From positions 62,001 to 126,000 of the forward strand of contig NZ_MBLO01000234.1 of assembly GCF_001854805.1 (NCBI RefSeq): a DNA stretch of 64,000 bases, written 5' to 3'. Numbering within the stretch: position 1 is the stretch's first letter; every line of letters begins with the position of its first letter. The DNA is from Pseudofrankia coriaricola (GTDB lineage Bacteria; Actinomycetota; Actinomycetes; Frankiales; Frankiaceae). The translations under genes were made by a program, and so were the position numbers. The notes under the pieces were generated by a model. The model saw only the letters and a program-made list of their open reading frames with translations. It was not told the origin of the DNA and ran no database searches. Of this stretch, positions 57,196 through 64,000 are shown in pieces.

Positions 57196-58164
57196 GTGAA
57201 CAAACGACCAACAGTTCGTGGCGAGCTGTGTCAACATCACGACATGAGGTCGCTGGGTGACGCGCTGGCTGTGATGGTCGCGTGCGGCGAGGGATGGCCG
57301 TCCATCCATGCCGAGCTGGTGCACCGCTATGACCCGGGCACTCTCGCGGACGCGCGCCGCGCGGCGCTCGCGCGCGACCTCGAGGCCAGGACCCGCGACG
57401 AACCAGCCACGGGCGGCGGGCGGGGCGCCGCGGCAGGCGGCGGCCCCGGCGGCTGGGGCAGGCCTGGCTCCGACTGGGAGTCGATCCTCGACGCCTGGGC
57501 CGCGGACCTCGACGACGAGGGAACGCCCGGCCTCGGCGGCGGGGGAGCGGCCTCGCGGGTCCCGGCCGGGACCGTGCCGGCGGCGTTTCTGCCGGCGCCC
57601 GCCCCGCCCGCCCGCGGCGAGGACGCCACCGACCCGGTGGTCCGCCGCGGCCGGCTGCTCGCCGCCGACGGCAGGCTGCGGGTCGAGTGGCCCGACGAGG
57701 ACGAGGTGACGGTCGTCGTCGGTGAGCACTGGCGCCGCCGCCGCGGCGAAGCCGTCAGCGGCACCGGGACCATCAGCGGCACCGGGACCATCAGCGGCAC
57801 CGGGACCATCAGCGCCCCGGACCCGCCTCGCCGGCCCGGCCTCGTCGTGCGGGAGCAGCTGCTCGTCCGCCCCTGGCTACTGCTGTCCTGGCTGCGGCCG
57901 AGGCTGGTCGCGCCGGTCCAGGCCGGTGGCCGGCCCTCGACCCGCCTGACCATGGCGCCCCGCCCCGGCCCGCGCCCGCCGGCACTTGAAGGGCTCGCCG
58001 ACGGCGCACAGCGCTTCGACCTCGTCCTGGACGACGAGACCGGCGTCATCGTCGAGCTCGCCGCCTACTACCTCGGCCGGCTCGTGGAGCGCCGCGCGCT
58101 ACGCCACCTGACCGTGGGCGATACCCCGGACCCCCGTCTGTTCGACCTGACGGCTCTCGGCTGA
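57196..58164 (+). CDS. Hypothetical protein with internal GTGTIS repeats
   Basis: 322 residues, cytoplasmic by appearance. The N-terminal part (LGDALAVMVACGEGWPSIHAELVHRYDPGTLADARRAALARDLEAR) is helical; a Gly-rich linker follows. The C-terminal part alternates beta segments (VVRRGRLLAADGRLRVEWPDEDEVTVVVGEHW) and ends in FDLVLDDETGVIVELAAYYLGRLVERRALRHLTVGDTPDPRLFDLTALG. Three exact 18-bp units (57760-57813) encode GTGTIS x3 in the middle. GTG 57196 has GGAG 7 nt upstream; ATG 57244 is an alternative. No known family or function recognised. Confidence 0.68.
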   Translation: MNKRPTVRGELCQHHDMRSLGDALAVMVACGEGWPSIHAELVHRYDPGTLADARRAALARDLEARTRDEPATGGGRGAAAGGGPGGWGRPGSDWESILDAWAADLDDEGTPGLGGGGAASRVPAGTVPAAFLPAPAPPARGEDATDPVVRRGRLLAADGRLRVEWPDEDEVTVVVGEHWRRRRGEAVSGTGTISGTGTISGTGTISAPDPPRRPGLVVREQLLVRPWLLLSWLRPRLVAPVQAGGRPSTRLTMAPRPGPRPPALEGLADGAQRFDLVLDDETGVIVELAAYYLGRLVERRALRHLTVGDTPDPRLFDLTALG

Positions 58165-58176
58165 CGGCCTCCGCCC

Positions 58177-58932
58177 TCAACCGGCGGCGTAGGCATTGAC
58201 GCCGAGGCTGACGGCGAGGCATAAGGCGGCGGCGGACACGGCGAGCCGGACGGCCGTCGCCGGCAGGACCCGGACGATCGCCGGTCCGACGGCGCCGCCC
58301 ACGAGCAGCCCGGCCGCGAGTGCCCCGACCGCCGCCCAGTGCACCGGGGCGACGAGCGCGAACGCGAAGGCCGCCAGCAGGTTCGCGAACCCGCCGGACA
58401 CGGTCTTGACGGCGTTCACCCGCGCCAGCGGCTCCGGCAGCGCCAGCGCGAGCACGGCCAGCAGCGCCACCCCACCGCCGGCGCCGAAGTAGCCGAGATA
58501 GACACCCACGCCGAGCACCGCGGCGCTCACCGGGAGCCCCCGTTCGTCGATCACGCCCGCCGGCCTTCGCACCAGCCGCGGCTGCAGCGCGAGCAGCACC
58601 GCGGCCCCCGCGATCAGCCACGGCACGGCCAGCGTGAACGCCCCCGGCGGCGTCGCCAGCAGCAGCACCGCGCCCGCCGAGCCGCCGAGCAGCGTCAACG
58701 CGCCGTACCGCAGCACCCGCTGCGTCTGGCCCGAGAGCTCCGGCCGGGAGCCGGCGACCGCGCCGACGGCGATGGAGACCAGCGCGACCGTGTTGGTGAC
58801 GTTGGCGTCCAGGGGATGCAGCCCGACAGCGAGCAGCGCCGGGTAGGAGACCAGCGACGCGAGCCCCACCGTCCCGGTGATCCCGGCCAGCAGGCCGGCG
58901 ACGACCAGCATCGCGAGGTCGGCGGCGCTCAT
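58177..58932 (-). CDS. TauE/SafE family permease (sulfite exporter-type)
   Basis: Inner-membrane protein of 251 residues with about eight helices, from LAMLVVAGLLAGITGTVGLASLVSYPALLAVGL to LAVSAAALCLAVSLGVNAYAAG. The repeated signature of the family is present twice: PLDANVTNTVALVSIAVGAVAGSRPEL and VYLGYFGAGGGVALLAVLALALPEPLARVNAVKTVSG. Members export sulfite, sulfoacetate or other small organic anions. ATG 58932 was chosen; the frame continues upstream but reads as non-coding. It converges on the hypothetical gene and is divergent from the nitronate monooxygenase gene. Confidence 0.87.
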   Translation of the reverse strand: MSAADLAMLVVAGLLAGITGTVGLASLVSYPALLAVGLHPLDANVTNTVALVSIAVGAVAGSRPELSGQTQRVLRYGALTLLGGSAGAVLLLATPPGAFTLAVPWLIAGAAVLLALQPRLVRRPAGVIDERGLPVSAAVLGVGVYLGYFGAGGGVALLAVLALALPEPLARVNAVKTVSGGFANLLAAFAFALVAPVHWAAVGALAAGLLVGGAVGPAIVRVLPATAVRLAVSAAALCLAVSLGVNAYAAG

Positions 58933-59271
58933 CGCGCCATCCCGGCCGAGGCGCGCCGGACGCCGGAACGGGCCAGCCGGTGAAGCGTCGAGGACAACCG
59001 GCGTGGCACGCGGCGACGCTATCCGTCCCCCGAGCATGGCCACCTGGGCCGCGGCGCGGATGTGAGCAACGGATCCGAGCCGGTCCGGGTCCGGCCCTCG
59101 GGTGCCGTCGGCGAGGGCGAGGGCGATATTCGCGGATTGGCTTGCCTCGGGCGCCCGCCACGGCAAAACTAGAACTCGTTTCAGTCTGGGCTGGATATGC
59201 CGGAAGGCTAGTCACAGTGGGACGCAAGCCGGGGACGGAAAGTAACCGTAGAAAAGACGAGAGGGGTTGTG
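58933..59271. other. Divergent intergenic region before nitronate monooxygenase
   Basis: About 340 bp containing a KstR-like box at 59170-59183 and an AT-richer stretch (GTAACCGTAGAAAAGACG) just before the coding start. No gene was found. Confidence 0.45.
59170..59183. promoter_or_regulatory. KstR-like box (exact consensus)
   Basis: TAGAACTCGTTTCA fits TNNAACNNGTTNNA at every fixed position and is preceded by AAAAC, as in mycobacterial sites. It is about 90 bp upstream of the nitronate monooxygenase start. Confidence 0.62.
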
Positions 59272-60387
59272 GTGCGAACACCTATCTGTGACCGGCTCGG
59301 CATCGAGTTCCCGATCTTCGCGTTCTCGCACTGCCGCGACGTCGTCGCCGCGGTGAGCCGGGCCGGCGGGTTCGGGGTGCTCGGCGCGCTGGCGTTCAAC
59401 GCGGAGGAGCTCGAGGTCGAGCTTTCCTGGATCGACGACCATGTCGATGGCAAGCCCTACGGCGTCGACATCGTCATGCCGAACGCGTACATGGGCAAGG
59501 GCGAGGGTCTCACCCGGGAGAAGATCTCCGGTCTCGTGCCGGCGGAGCACCGGGCGTTCGTCGACTCGGTGCTCGCCGAGTACGGCGTCCCGCCGCTGCC
59601 CGAGGACGCCGAGGACGGCCGCGACATCAAGGCCGCCGGCCTCGCCGTCGACCTGGAGGGCCCCGGCCAGGTCGAGGTGGCGCTCAAGCACCCGACGCGC
59701 CTGCTCGTCAACGCCCTCGGCCCGCCGCCGAAGGAGGTCGTCGACCGGGCGCACGAGCACGGCATCCTGGTCGGGGCGCTGGTCGGCAGCCCGCGGCACG
59801 CCGTCAAGCAGGTCGAGCAGGGCGTCGACATCATCGTCGCGCAGGGCACCGAGGCCGGCGGGCACACGGGCGAGATAGGGACGATGGTGCTTGTCCCCGA
59901 TGTCGTCGACGCCGTCGGGCCGGGCGTGCCGGTGCTCGCGGCCGGCGGCATCGGCTCGGGGCGGCAGGTGGCGGCGGCGCTCGCGCTCGGCGCGCAGGGC
60001 GCCTGGACCGGCTCGATCTGGCTCACGGTCGCCGAGGCGGACACCAACCTGGCCGCCGTCGACAACCTGCTGAAGGCCACCTCGCGGGACACCGTCCGGT
60101 CGCGCTCGATGACGGGCAAGCCCGCCCGCCTGCTGCGCAACGCCTGGACGGATGCGTGGGAGAGGCCGGACGCGCCGAAGACGCTGCCGATGCCGCTGCA
60201 GGGCGTCGTCTGGGCCGAGGCCGCCCGCCGGTTCACCCGGGCCGGCACGCCGGAGCTCAACGGGTTCCCGGTCGGCCAGATCGTCGGGCGGATGAACGCC
60301 CGCCGCCCCGCCGCCGAGGTCGTGCACGGCCTCGTGGAGGAATGGATCGCCACGACCCAGCGGCTGTCGGGCCTGATCGAGGAGTAG
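59272..60387 (+). CDS. Nitronate monooxygenase / 2-nitropropane dioxygenase-family flavoprotein
   Basis: FMN-dependent TIM-barrel enzyme of 371 residues. Features: RTPICDRLGIEFPIFAFSHCRDVVAAVSRAGGFGVLGA, DIIVAQGTEAGGHTGEIGTMVLVPDVVDAV (GxEAGGHxG phosphate loop) and VLAAGGIGSGRQVAAALALGAQGAWTGSIWL. Family members oxidise nitronates or act as flavin reductases on ring-cleavage intermediates; a homologue (IpdC) belongs to the mycobacterial cholesterol regulon, from memory. GTG 59272 was preferred over GTG 59269 because GAGGGG is 5 nt away. A KstR-like box upstream fits a steroid-related role. A terminator hairpin follows at 60400. Confidence 0.88.
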   Translation: MRTPICDRLGIEFPIFAFSHCRDVVAAVSRAGGFGVLGALAFNAEELEVELSWIDDHVDGKPYGVDIVMPNAYMGKGEGLTREKISGLVPAEHRAFVDSVLAEYGVPPLPEDAEDGRDIKAAGLAVDLEGPGQVEVALKHPTRLLVNALGPPPKEVVDRAHEHGILVGALVGSPRHAVKQVEQGVDIIVAQGTEAGGHTGEIGTMVLVPDVVDAVGPGVPVLAAGGIGSGRQVAAALALGAQGAWTGSIWLTVAEADTNLAAVDNLLKATSRDTVRSRSMTGKPARLLRNAWTDAWERPDAPKTLPMPLQGVVWAEAARRFTRAGTPELNGFPVGQIVGRMNARRPAAEVVHGLVEEWIATTQRLSGLIEE

Positions 60388-60399
60388 GACGGCCCGGGC

Positions 60400-60428
60400 C
60401 CCGGCCTGGCGCGCGAGGCCAGGCCGGG
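60400..60428 (+). terminator. Hairpin terminator
   Basis: An 11-bp stem CCCGGCCTGGC / GCCAGGCCGGG with a 7-base loop, 13 bp after the nitronate monooxygenase stop. Confidence 0.65.
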
Positions 60429-60539
60429 AGCCGTGCCGGCCATACCGGCGTCTGGCCGGGACAACGCCGCTCGGGAAGCGGCGCCCACCGCATGGCGTCC
60501 CTTCTGAGAAACGACGAACGTCGCAGGGAGCTGAGCCTG

Positions 60540-61940
60540 ATGGCACCGCAGCCGCCGAACGCCGCGCACCCCGACGCGGCGAGCCCGACCGCGGCGAGCC
60601 CGACCGCGATGAGCGCCGGCCCCGCGGGCCCGGGCCCCGCCGGCCCGAGCCCCACGAGCCCAGGGTCCGAGGGCCAGGGCGCCGCGGGCCAGGAGGCAGC
60701 GGCTCCGGCGATCGACACCGGCTGGTTCCGGCAGGTGCTGGGGAACTTTCCCACCGGCGTGGCCGTGGTCACTGGCCTCGACAAGGGCGGCGCGCCCGTG
60801 GGGCTCGCGGTCGGCTCCTTCACGTCGGCGTCGCTCGACCCGCCGCTCGTCGCGTTCTTCCCGGACCGCCGGTCGAGCAGCTGGCCGCGGATCGCGGCCA
60901 CCGGCCGGTTCTGCGTGAACATCCTCGGCTACGACCAGGAGTCGGTCTGCCGGACGTTCGCCGTCCGCGGCGGCGACAAGTTCGCCGAGCTGCCCTGGCG
61001 GCCGGCGCCGTCAGGGGCGCCGATCCTCGACGGTGCCGTCGCCTGGATCGACTGCGACCTCGAGGCCGTCCACCCGGCCGGCGACCATGACCTGGTGCTC
61101 GGCCTGGTGCGCGTCCTGGACGTCGGCCGCTCGGCGTTGCCGCTGGTCTTCTTCCAGGGTGGCTACGGCCGGTTCTCGCCGCTCTCGCTCGCCGCCTGGG
61201 AGGGCGACCTCGCCGTCCAGCTGCGCACCGCCGACCTCGCCCGCCCGCAGATGGAGGAGCTGGCCGCCCGGCTCGGCGCCGAGTGCGTGGCCAGCGCCGC
61301 GGTCGGTGACGAGATGGTACTGGTCGCGAACGCGGTCTCCGGGTCGTCGCCCTCCGGTGAGCTGCCGACCCGGGTCGGGCAGCGCATCCCGTTCCTGCCG
61401 CCGCTGGGCACCGCGTTCGTCGCCTGGGCGGGCGAGCTCGCCCGGCGTGCCTGGCTGGACCGGGCGGGCAGGGACTGCCCACCCGGCACCGCCCGGGCGC
61501 TGGAGACGACCCTCGCCGAGGTCCGCGCCGCCGGCTACGCCGTCGGCCGGGGCGCCGGCTGGCACGGCGAGCTGAACACCGTGCTGGCCAAGGCCGACCC
61601 CACGGACCCCGCGGACCCCGGCCACGACGCGGTGCGCCGGCTGATCCGCGCCCTTCCGCCCGGCTACGAGTCGCCGTCGGCGGCGCCCACGCCCACGTCC
61701 GGCGACGGCCAGGCGAGCCTCGAAGAGGGGCGCGGGGCTCGCGGCGGCAGGGAGGACGAGCTGCGCACCGTGTCCGCGCCCGTCTTCGGCCGCGACGGGA
61801 CGGTCGTGCTGGTCCTGACGCTCATCGGTGTCCACGGCCCGCTCGGCGCCACCGCCGCCGGCGGCGAGGACCCGGTCGCCGCCCTGCGTGCCGCCGCCGC
61901 CACCGTGACCACCGCGCTCGGCGGCCACCACCCCGGCTGA
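60540..61940 (+). CDS. Flavin reductase domain protein with IclR-effector-like C-terminal domain
   Basis: 466 residues in two parts. After a Pro/Ala-rich N-terminus (about 55 residues) comes a flavin-reductase/FMN-binding split barrel: FRQVLGNFPTGVAVVTGLDKGGAPVGLAVGSFTSASLDPPLVAFF, RFCVNILGYDQESVCRTFA, GAVAWIDCDLEAVHPAGDHDLVLGLV. The second part (TADLARPQMEELAARLGAECVA to the end) contains RVGQRIPFLPPLGTAFVAWAGE and TLAEVRAAGYAVGRGAGWHGELN, which resembles the ligand-binding (GAF-like) domain of IclR regulators but has no helix-turn-helix. It may sense a substrate and tune reductase activity. ATG 60540 was chosen; ATG 60492 is an in-frame alternative. Confidence 0.8.
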   Translation: MAPQPPNAAHPDAASPTAASPTAMSAGPAGPGPAGPSPTSPGSEGQGAAGQEAAAPAIDTGWFRQVLGNFPTGVAVVTGLDKGGAPVGLAVGSFTSASLDPPLVAFFPDRRSSSWPRIAATGRFCVNILGYDQESVCRTFAVRGGDKFAELPWRPAPSGAPILDGAVAWIDCDLEAVHPAGDHDLVLGLVRVLDVGRSALPLVFFQGGYGRFSPLSLAAWEGDLAVQLRTADLARPQMEELAARLGAECVASAAVGDEMVLVANAVSGSSPSGELPTRVGQRIPFLPPLGTAFVAWAGELARRAWLDRAGRDCPPGTARALETTLAEVRAAGYAVGRGAGWHGELNTVLAKADPTDPADPGHDAVRRLIRALPPGYESPSAAPTPTSGDGQASLEEGRGARGGREDELRTVSAPVFGRDGTVVLVLTLIGVHGPLGATAAGGEDPVAALRAAAATVTTALGGHHPG

Positions 61941-62004
61941 CCTGGCCCCGTGCGTCCTCGAGGGCGGGGCGGGGGGAGGACGCCGGGGCGCGCGCTGGAG
62001 CAGG

Positions 62005-63198
62005 ATGGCCGGCGTGGAAGAGCCGTCAGCGTCGTCATCACCGTCCGCCTCCTCATCTCCTGACCTCCCGTCCGTGGGCTCCTCGTCCGTGCGCTCGTCG
62101 CCGCGGGATGCCCCGTCGGCCCCGTCCGGCACACAGTCGGGCGGTGGCGGCGCCTCGGCCACCGGCGGCCGGTTCCGGTGGGGTATCGCGGGTACCGGCA
62201 TGATCGCCAGGGAGTTCGCCCGCGATCTCGCGCTGGTCGAGGACGCCGAGCTGGTCGCCGTCGGCTCGCGGGGCGCCGAGCGTGCCGAGGCGTTCGGCGC
62301 CGAGTTCGCGGTGCCGCGCCGCCACGGCTCCTACGAGGCGCTCGCCGCGGACCCGGAGGTCGACATCGTCTACGTCGCCTCGCCACACCCGGCCCACCTC
62401 GCGCACACGCTGCTGTTCCTCGGCGAGGGCAAGCACGTCCTGTGCGAGAAGCCACTCGCGCTGAACGCCGCGCAGGCCGGCGAGATGGCCGCCGCGGCCG
62501 CCGCCGCCGGCCGGTTCCTGATGGAGGCGGTGTGGAGCCGGTTCACCCCGGGCTACCAGGTGATGCGCGACCTGGTCGGCGGCGGCGAGATCGGTGACGT
62601 GCTGCTGGTCGAGGCCGAGTTCGGCTTCCGCGCGCCGTTCGATCCGGCCCACCGGCTGTTCGACCCGGCGCTCGGCGGCGGCAGCGTGCTGGACATCGGC
62701 ATCTACCCGGTGCAGTTCGCCCACCTGCTGCTCGGCGCCCCGGACGGCGTCACCGCCGGCGGCATCATCGGCGCCACCGGGGTCGACGAGCACGTCGTCG
62801 CCGTGCTGCGCTACGACGCGGGCGCGCTCGCCGTCGCGACGTCGTCGCTGCGTGCCGACCTGCCGGGGGCGGCCCGGATCACCGGCACCCGCGGGTCGCT
62901 GGAGTTCCCCGCGTCGATGTGGGCACCGGAGGTGCTGTGGGTGCGGACGCCGGCGGCGCCTGTCCGCATCGGGGGCGCGGCGGACGGCCCGGCCCCCGAA
63001 CGCCGGATCGAGACGCCGCTGACCGGGATCGGTCTGCACTACCAGGTGCGCCACGTCCATGACCGGCTGCGCGCCGGCCATCTCGACAGCGACGTGATGC
63101 CGCCGGCGGAGAGCGTCCGCGTCGCGGCCACCCTCGACCGCGTCCGCGCCGTCCTCGGCGTTCGTTACCCGGGCGAGGCCTCGATCCCCGTGCCTTAG
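62005..63198 (+). CDS. Gfo/Idh/MocA-family NAD(P)-dependent oxidoreductase
   Basis: Rossmann-fold dehydrogenase, 397 residues, with a Ser/Pro-rich N-terminal extension of ~55 residues before FRWGIAGTGMIAREFARDLALVEDAELVAVGSRGAERAEAF (GxGxxA-type cofactor motif). The catalytic region is VLCEKPLALNAAQAGEM (EKP lysine), and RFLMEAVWSRFTPGY plus GGSVLDIGIYPVQFAHLLLGAPDGVTAGG (D-x-G-x-Y/x-H) match dihydrodiol- or sugar-dehydrogenase types of the family. The substrate is unknown. ATG 62005. The stop overlaps the opposite-strand MFS gene by a few bases, the two genes converging. Confidence 0.9.
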   Translation: MAGVEEPSASSSPSASSSPDLPSVGSSSVRSSPRDAPSAPSGTQSGGGGASATGGRFRWGIAGTGMIAREFARDLALVEDAELVAVGSRGAERAEAFGAEFAVPRRHGSYEALAADPEVDIVYVASPHPAHLAHTLLFLGEGKHVLCEKPLALNAAQAGEMAAAAAAAGRFLMEAVWSRFTPGYQVMRDLVGGGEIGDVLLVEAEFGFRAPFDPAHRLFDPALGGGSVLDIGIYPVQFAHLLLGAPDGVTAGGIIGATGVDEHVVAVLRYDAGALAVATSSLRADLPGAARITGTRGSLEFPASMWAPEVLWVRTPAAPVRIGGAADGPAPERRIETPLTGIGLHYQVRHVHDRLRAGHLDSDVMPPAESVRVAATLDRVRAVLGVRYPGEASIPVP

Positions 63199-64000
63199 GC
63201 CCGGGGCTCTGGGGCGCCGGCCGCCGGGGGCGCCGCCCGCTGGGCACGGCTGGGGCGGTCCACCCGGACCGCGAAGATGACGATGGCGGCGACGAGCAGC
63301 GGCCCGCAGACCAGCAGGCCGGCCTTGGGGCCGATCAGGGTCCACAGCCCGCCCGCGGTCAGCGTCGCGAACACCCGGCCGCCGCTCTGCAGCCCGGCGA
63401 GCACGCCGAACGCGGCGCGCCGCGAGTCTGGGCTGGTCAGCCGGGCCACGCCGGTGAACTCGGCGGTGTCGACCGCCCCGGCCGCCGCCCCGGCGAGCAG
63501 GAGGCAGAGCACCACTATCGCGTCGTCGCCCGCGCTGGCCCACGCCAGGCCGAGGTAGGCCCCCAGCAGGCTCAGCCCGCCGGCCGCGAGCACGAGGCTC
63601 GCGGCGGCACGGTCCGTCAGCCGGCCCGCGACCACCGCGCAGGCGGCGGCGCTGAGCTGGTAGAGCCCGTAGCAGAGGGCGACTCGCTGGACGACGGGCA
63701 GCGCCTCGCTCACGCTGACGATCTTGGAAGCCCGCAGCAGGAGCAGCACGACCGCGATGTTGGACGCCTCATAGCAGACGATCCCGAGCAGCAGGATGCC
63801 GAGCGGCCCGCCGCGCAGCTTTGTGATCTTGATCTGGGTGGGAGCGGATGGCGGCGGCGCGTCGGCCCGGCCACGCCGCAGGCCGAAGATGCTCACCACC
63901 ACCGCCAGTGCGACGGGTATCAGGGCGTAGCCGATGACGCCGCGAGTGTCGGTTACCTCCAGCAACACCGCCACCAGCAGCGCGCCGACGGCCGCGCCGA
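63195..64000 (-). CDS. MFS transporter, N-terminus beyond window edge
   Basis: The visible ~268 C-terminal residues hold about seven helices: VIGYALIPVALAVVVSIFGL, a basic cytoplasmic loop, then LGILLLGIVCYEASNIAVVLLLLRA, ALCYGLYQLSAAACAVVAGRLTDR (the second copy of motif A as GRLTDRAAASLVLAAGG), IVVLCLLLAGAAAGAVDTAEFTGVARL and LLVCGPLLVAAIVIFAVRV. This is the C-terminal half of a 12-helix major-facilitator protein; the frame is open to the window end. The substrate cannot be predicted. Confidence 0.8.
   Translation of the reverse strand, partial: GAAVGALLVAVLLEVTDTRGVIGYALIPVALAVVVSIFGLRRGRADAPPPSAPTQIKITKLRGGPLGILLLGIVCYEASNIAVVLLLLRASKIVSVSEALPVVQRVALCYGLYQLSAAACAVVAGRLTDRAAASLVLAAGGLSLLGAYLGLAWASAGDDAIVVLCLLLAGAAAGAVDTAEFTGVARLTSPDSRRAAFGVLAGLQSGGRVFATLTAGGLWTLIGPKAGLLVCGPLLVAAIVIFAVRVDRPSRAQRAAPPAAGAPEPRA

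Overview
The window is chromosomal DNA from a very GC-rich actinobacterium. Most genes have GC-rich third codon positions, GTG starts are common, and GGAGG ribosome binding sites are clear where present. The gene content (mycothiol-type DsbA protein, F420/LLM oxidoreductases, NDMA-type alcohol dehydrogenase, group II truncated haemoglobin, KstR-like operators) fits a Frankia-like or mycobacteria-related lineage. I infer a Frankiaceae-type host but cannot prove it. No rRNA, tRNA, CRISPR array, phage or transposase gene was seen.

Layout. 1-4.1 kb: end of an MFS exporter, glbO, and a GH13 alpha-glucosidase with repeat insertions. 4.3-9.2 kb: a PP2C/HATPase stress phosphatase, an HNH nuclease and an MscS channel. 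9.5-12.1 kb: a coupled OmpR-type response regulator and sensor kinase. 12.2-17.5 kb: malQ, two small overlapping envelope genes and a second MFS pump behind a palindromic operator. 17.6-23.7 kb: pepN, an AI-2E-type permease, an Rv2466c-like DsbA protein and rpiB. From memory, the set glbO, GH13, HNH, pepN, DsbA-like, rpiB also clusters in mycobacteria. 24.6-30.8 kb: a glycan cluster (two paralogous GT2 enzymes, a GT4 enzyme, a flippase). 30.8-33.0 kb: an ABC ATPase/permease pair. 33.6-45.0 kb: housekeeping and stress genes (PP2C phosphatase, DUF4230 protein, crotonase, exonuclease III, hemerythrin, ferritin-like di-iron protein, FHA-ABC transporter, Hsp20).

45.0-63.2 kb looks like a lipid/steroid/terpenoid-type oxidation region. 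It holds a TetR regulator, an operon of aldehyde dehydrogenase, EthD-like protein, NDMA-type alcohol dehydrogenase and SDR epimerase, two LLM oxidoreductases, a conserved unknown, a CYP125-like P450, a TauE permease, a nitronate monooxygenase, a flavin reductase with an extra C-terminal domain, and a Gfo/Idh/MocA dehydrogenase. Two KstR-like boxes and a second operator family (CTGA-N7-TCAG) lie in its promoters. One copy of the second family lies in front of the TetR gene itself.

The most interesting signals are four. (1) A dispersed RNA-hairpin element buries a Shine-Dalgarno sequence in its stem and an AUG in its loop. It occurs as a tandem array fused in frame to pepN and as single copies whose short ORFs abut or overlap the next start codon; the stem is kept by covariation and G-U pairs. 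(2) A 776-bp identical tandem duplication breaks the P450 gene. (3) A frameshift at a six-G run splits an FHA-FHA-ABC transporter. (4) Several conserved enzymes carry in-frame short tandem-repeat expansions.
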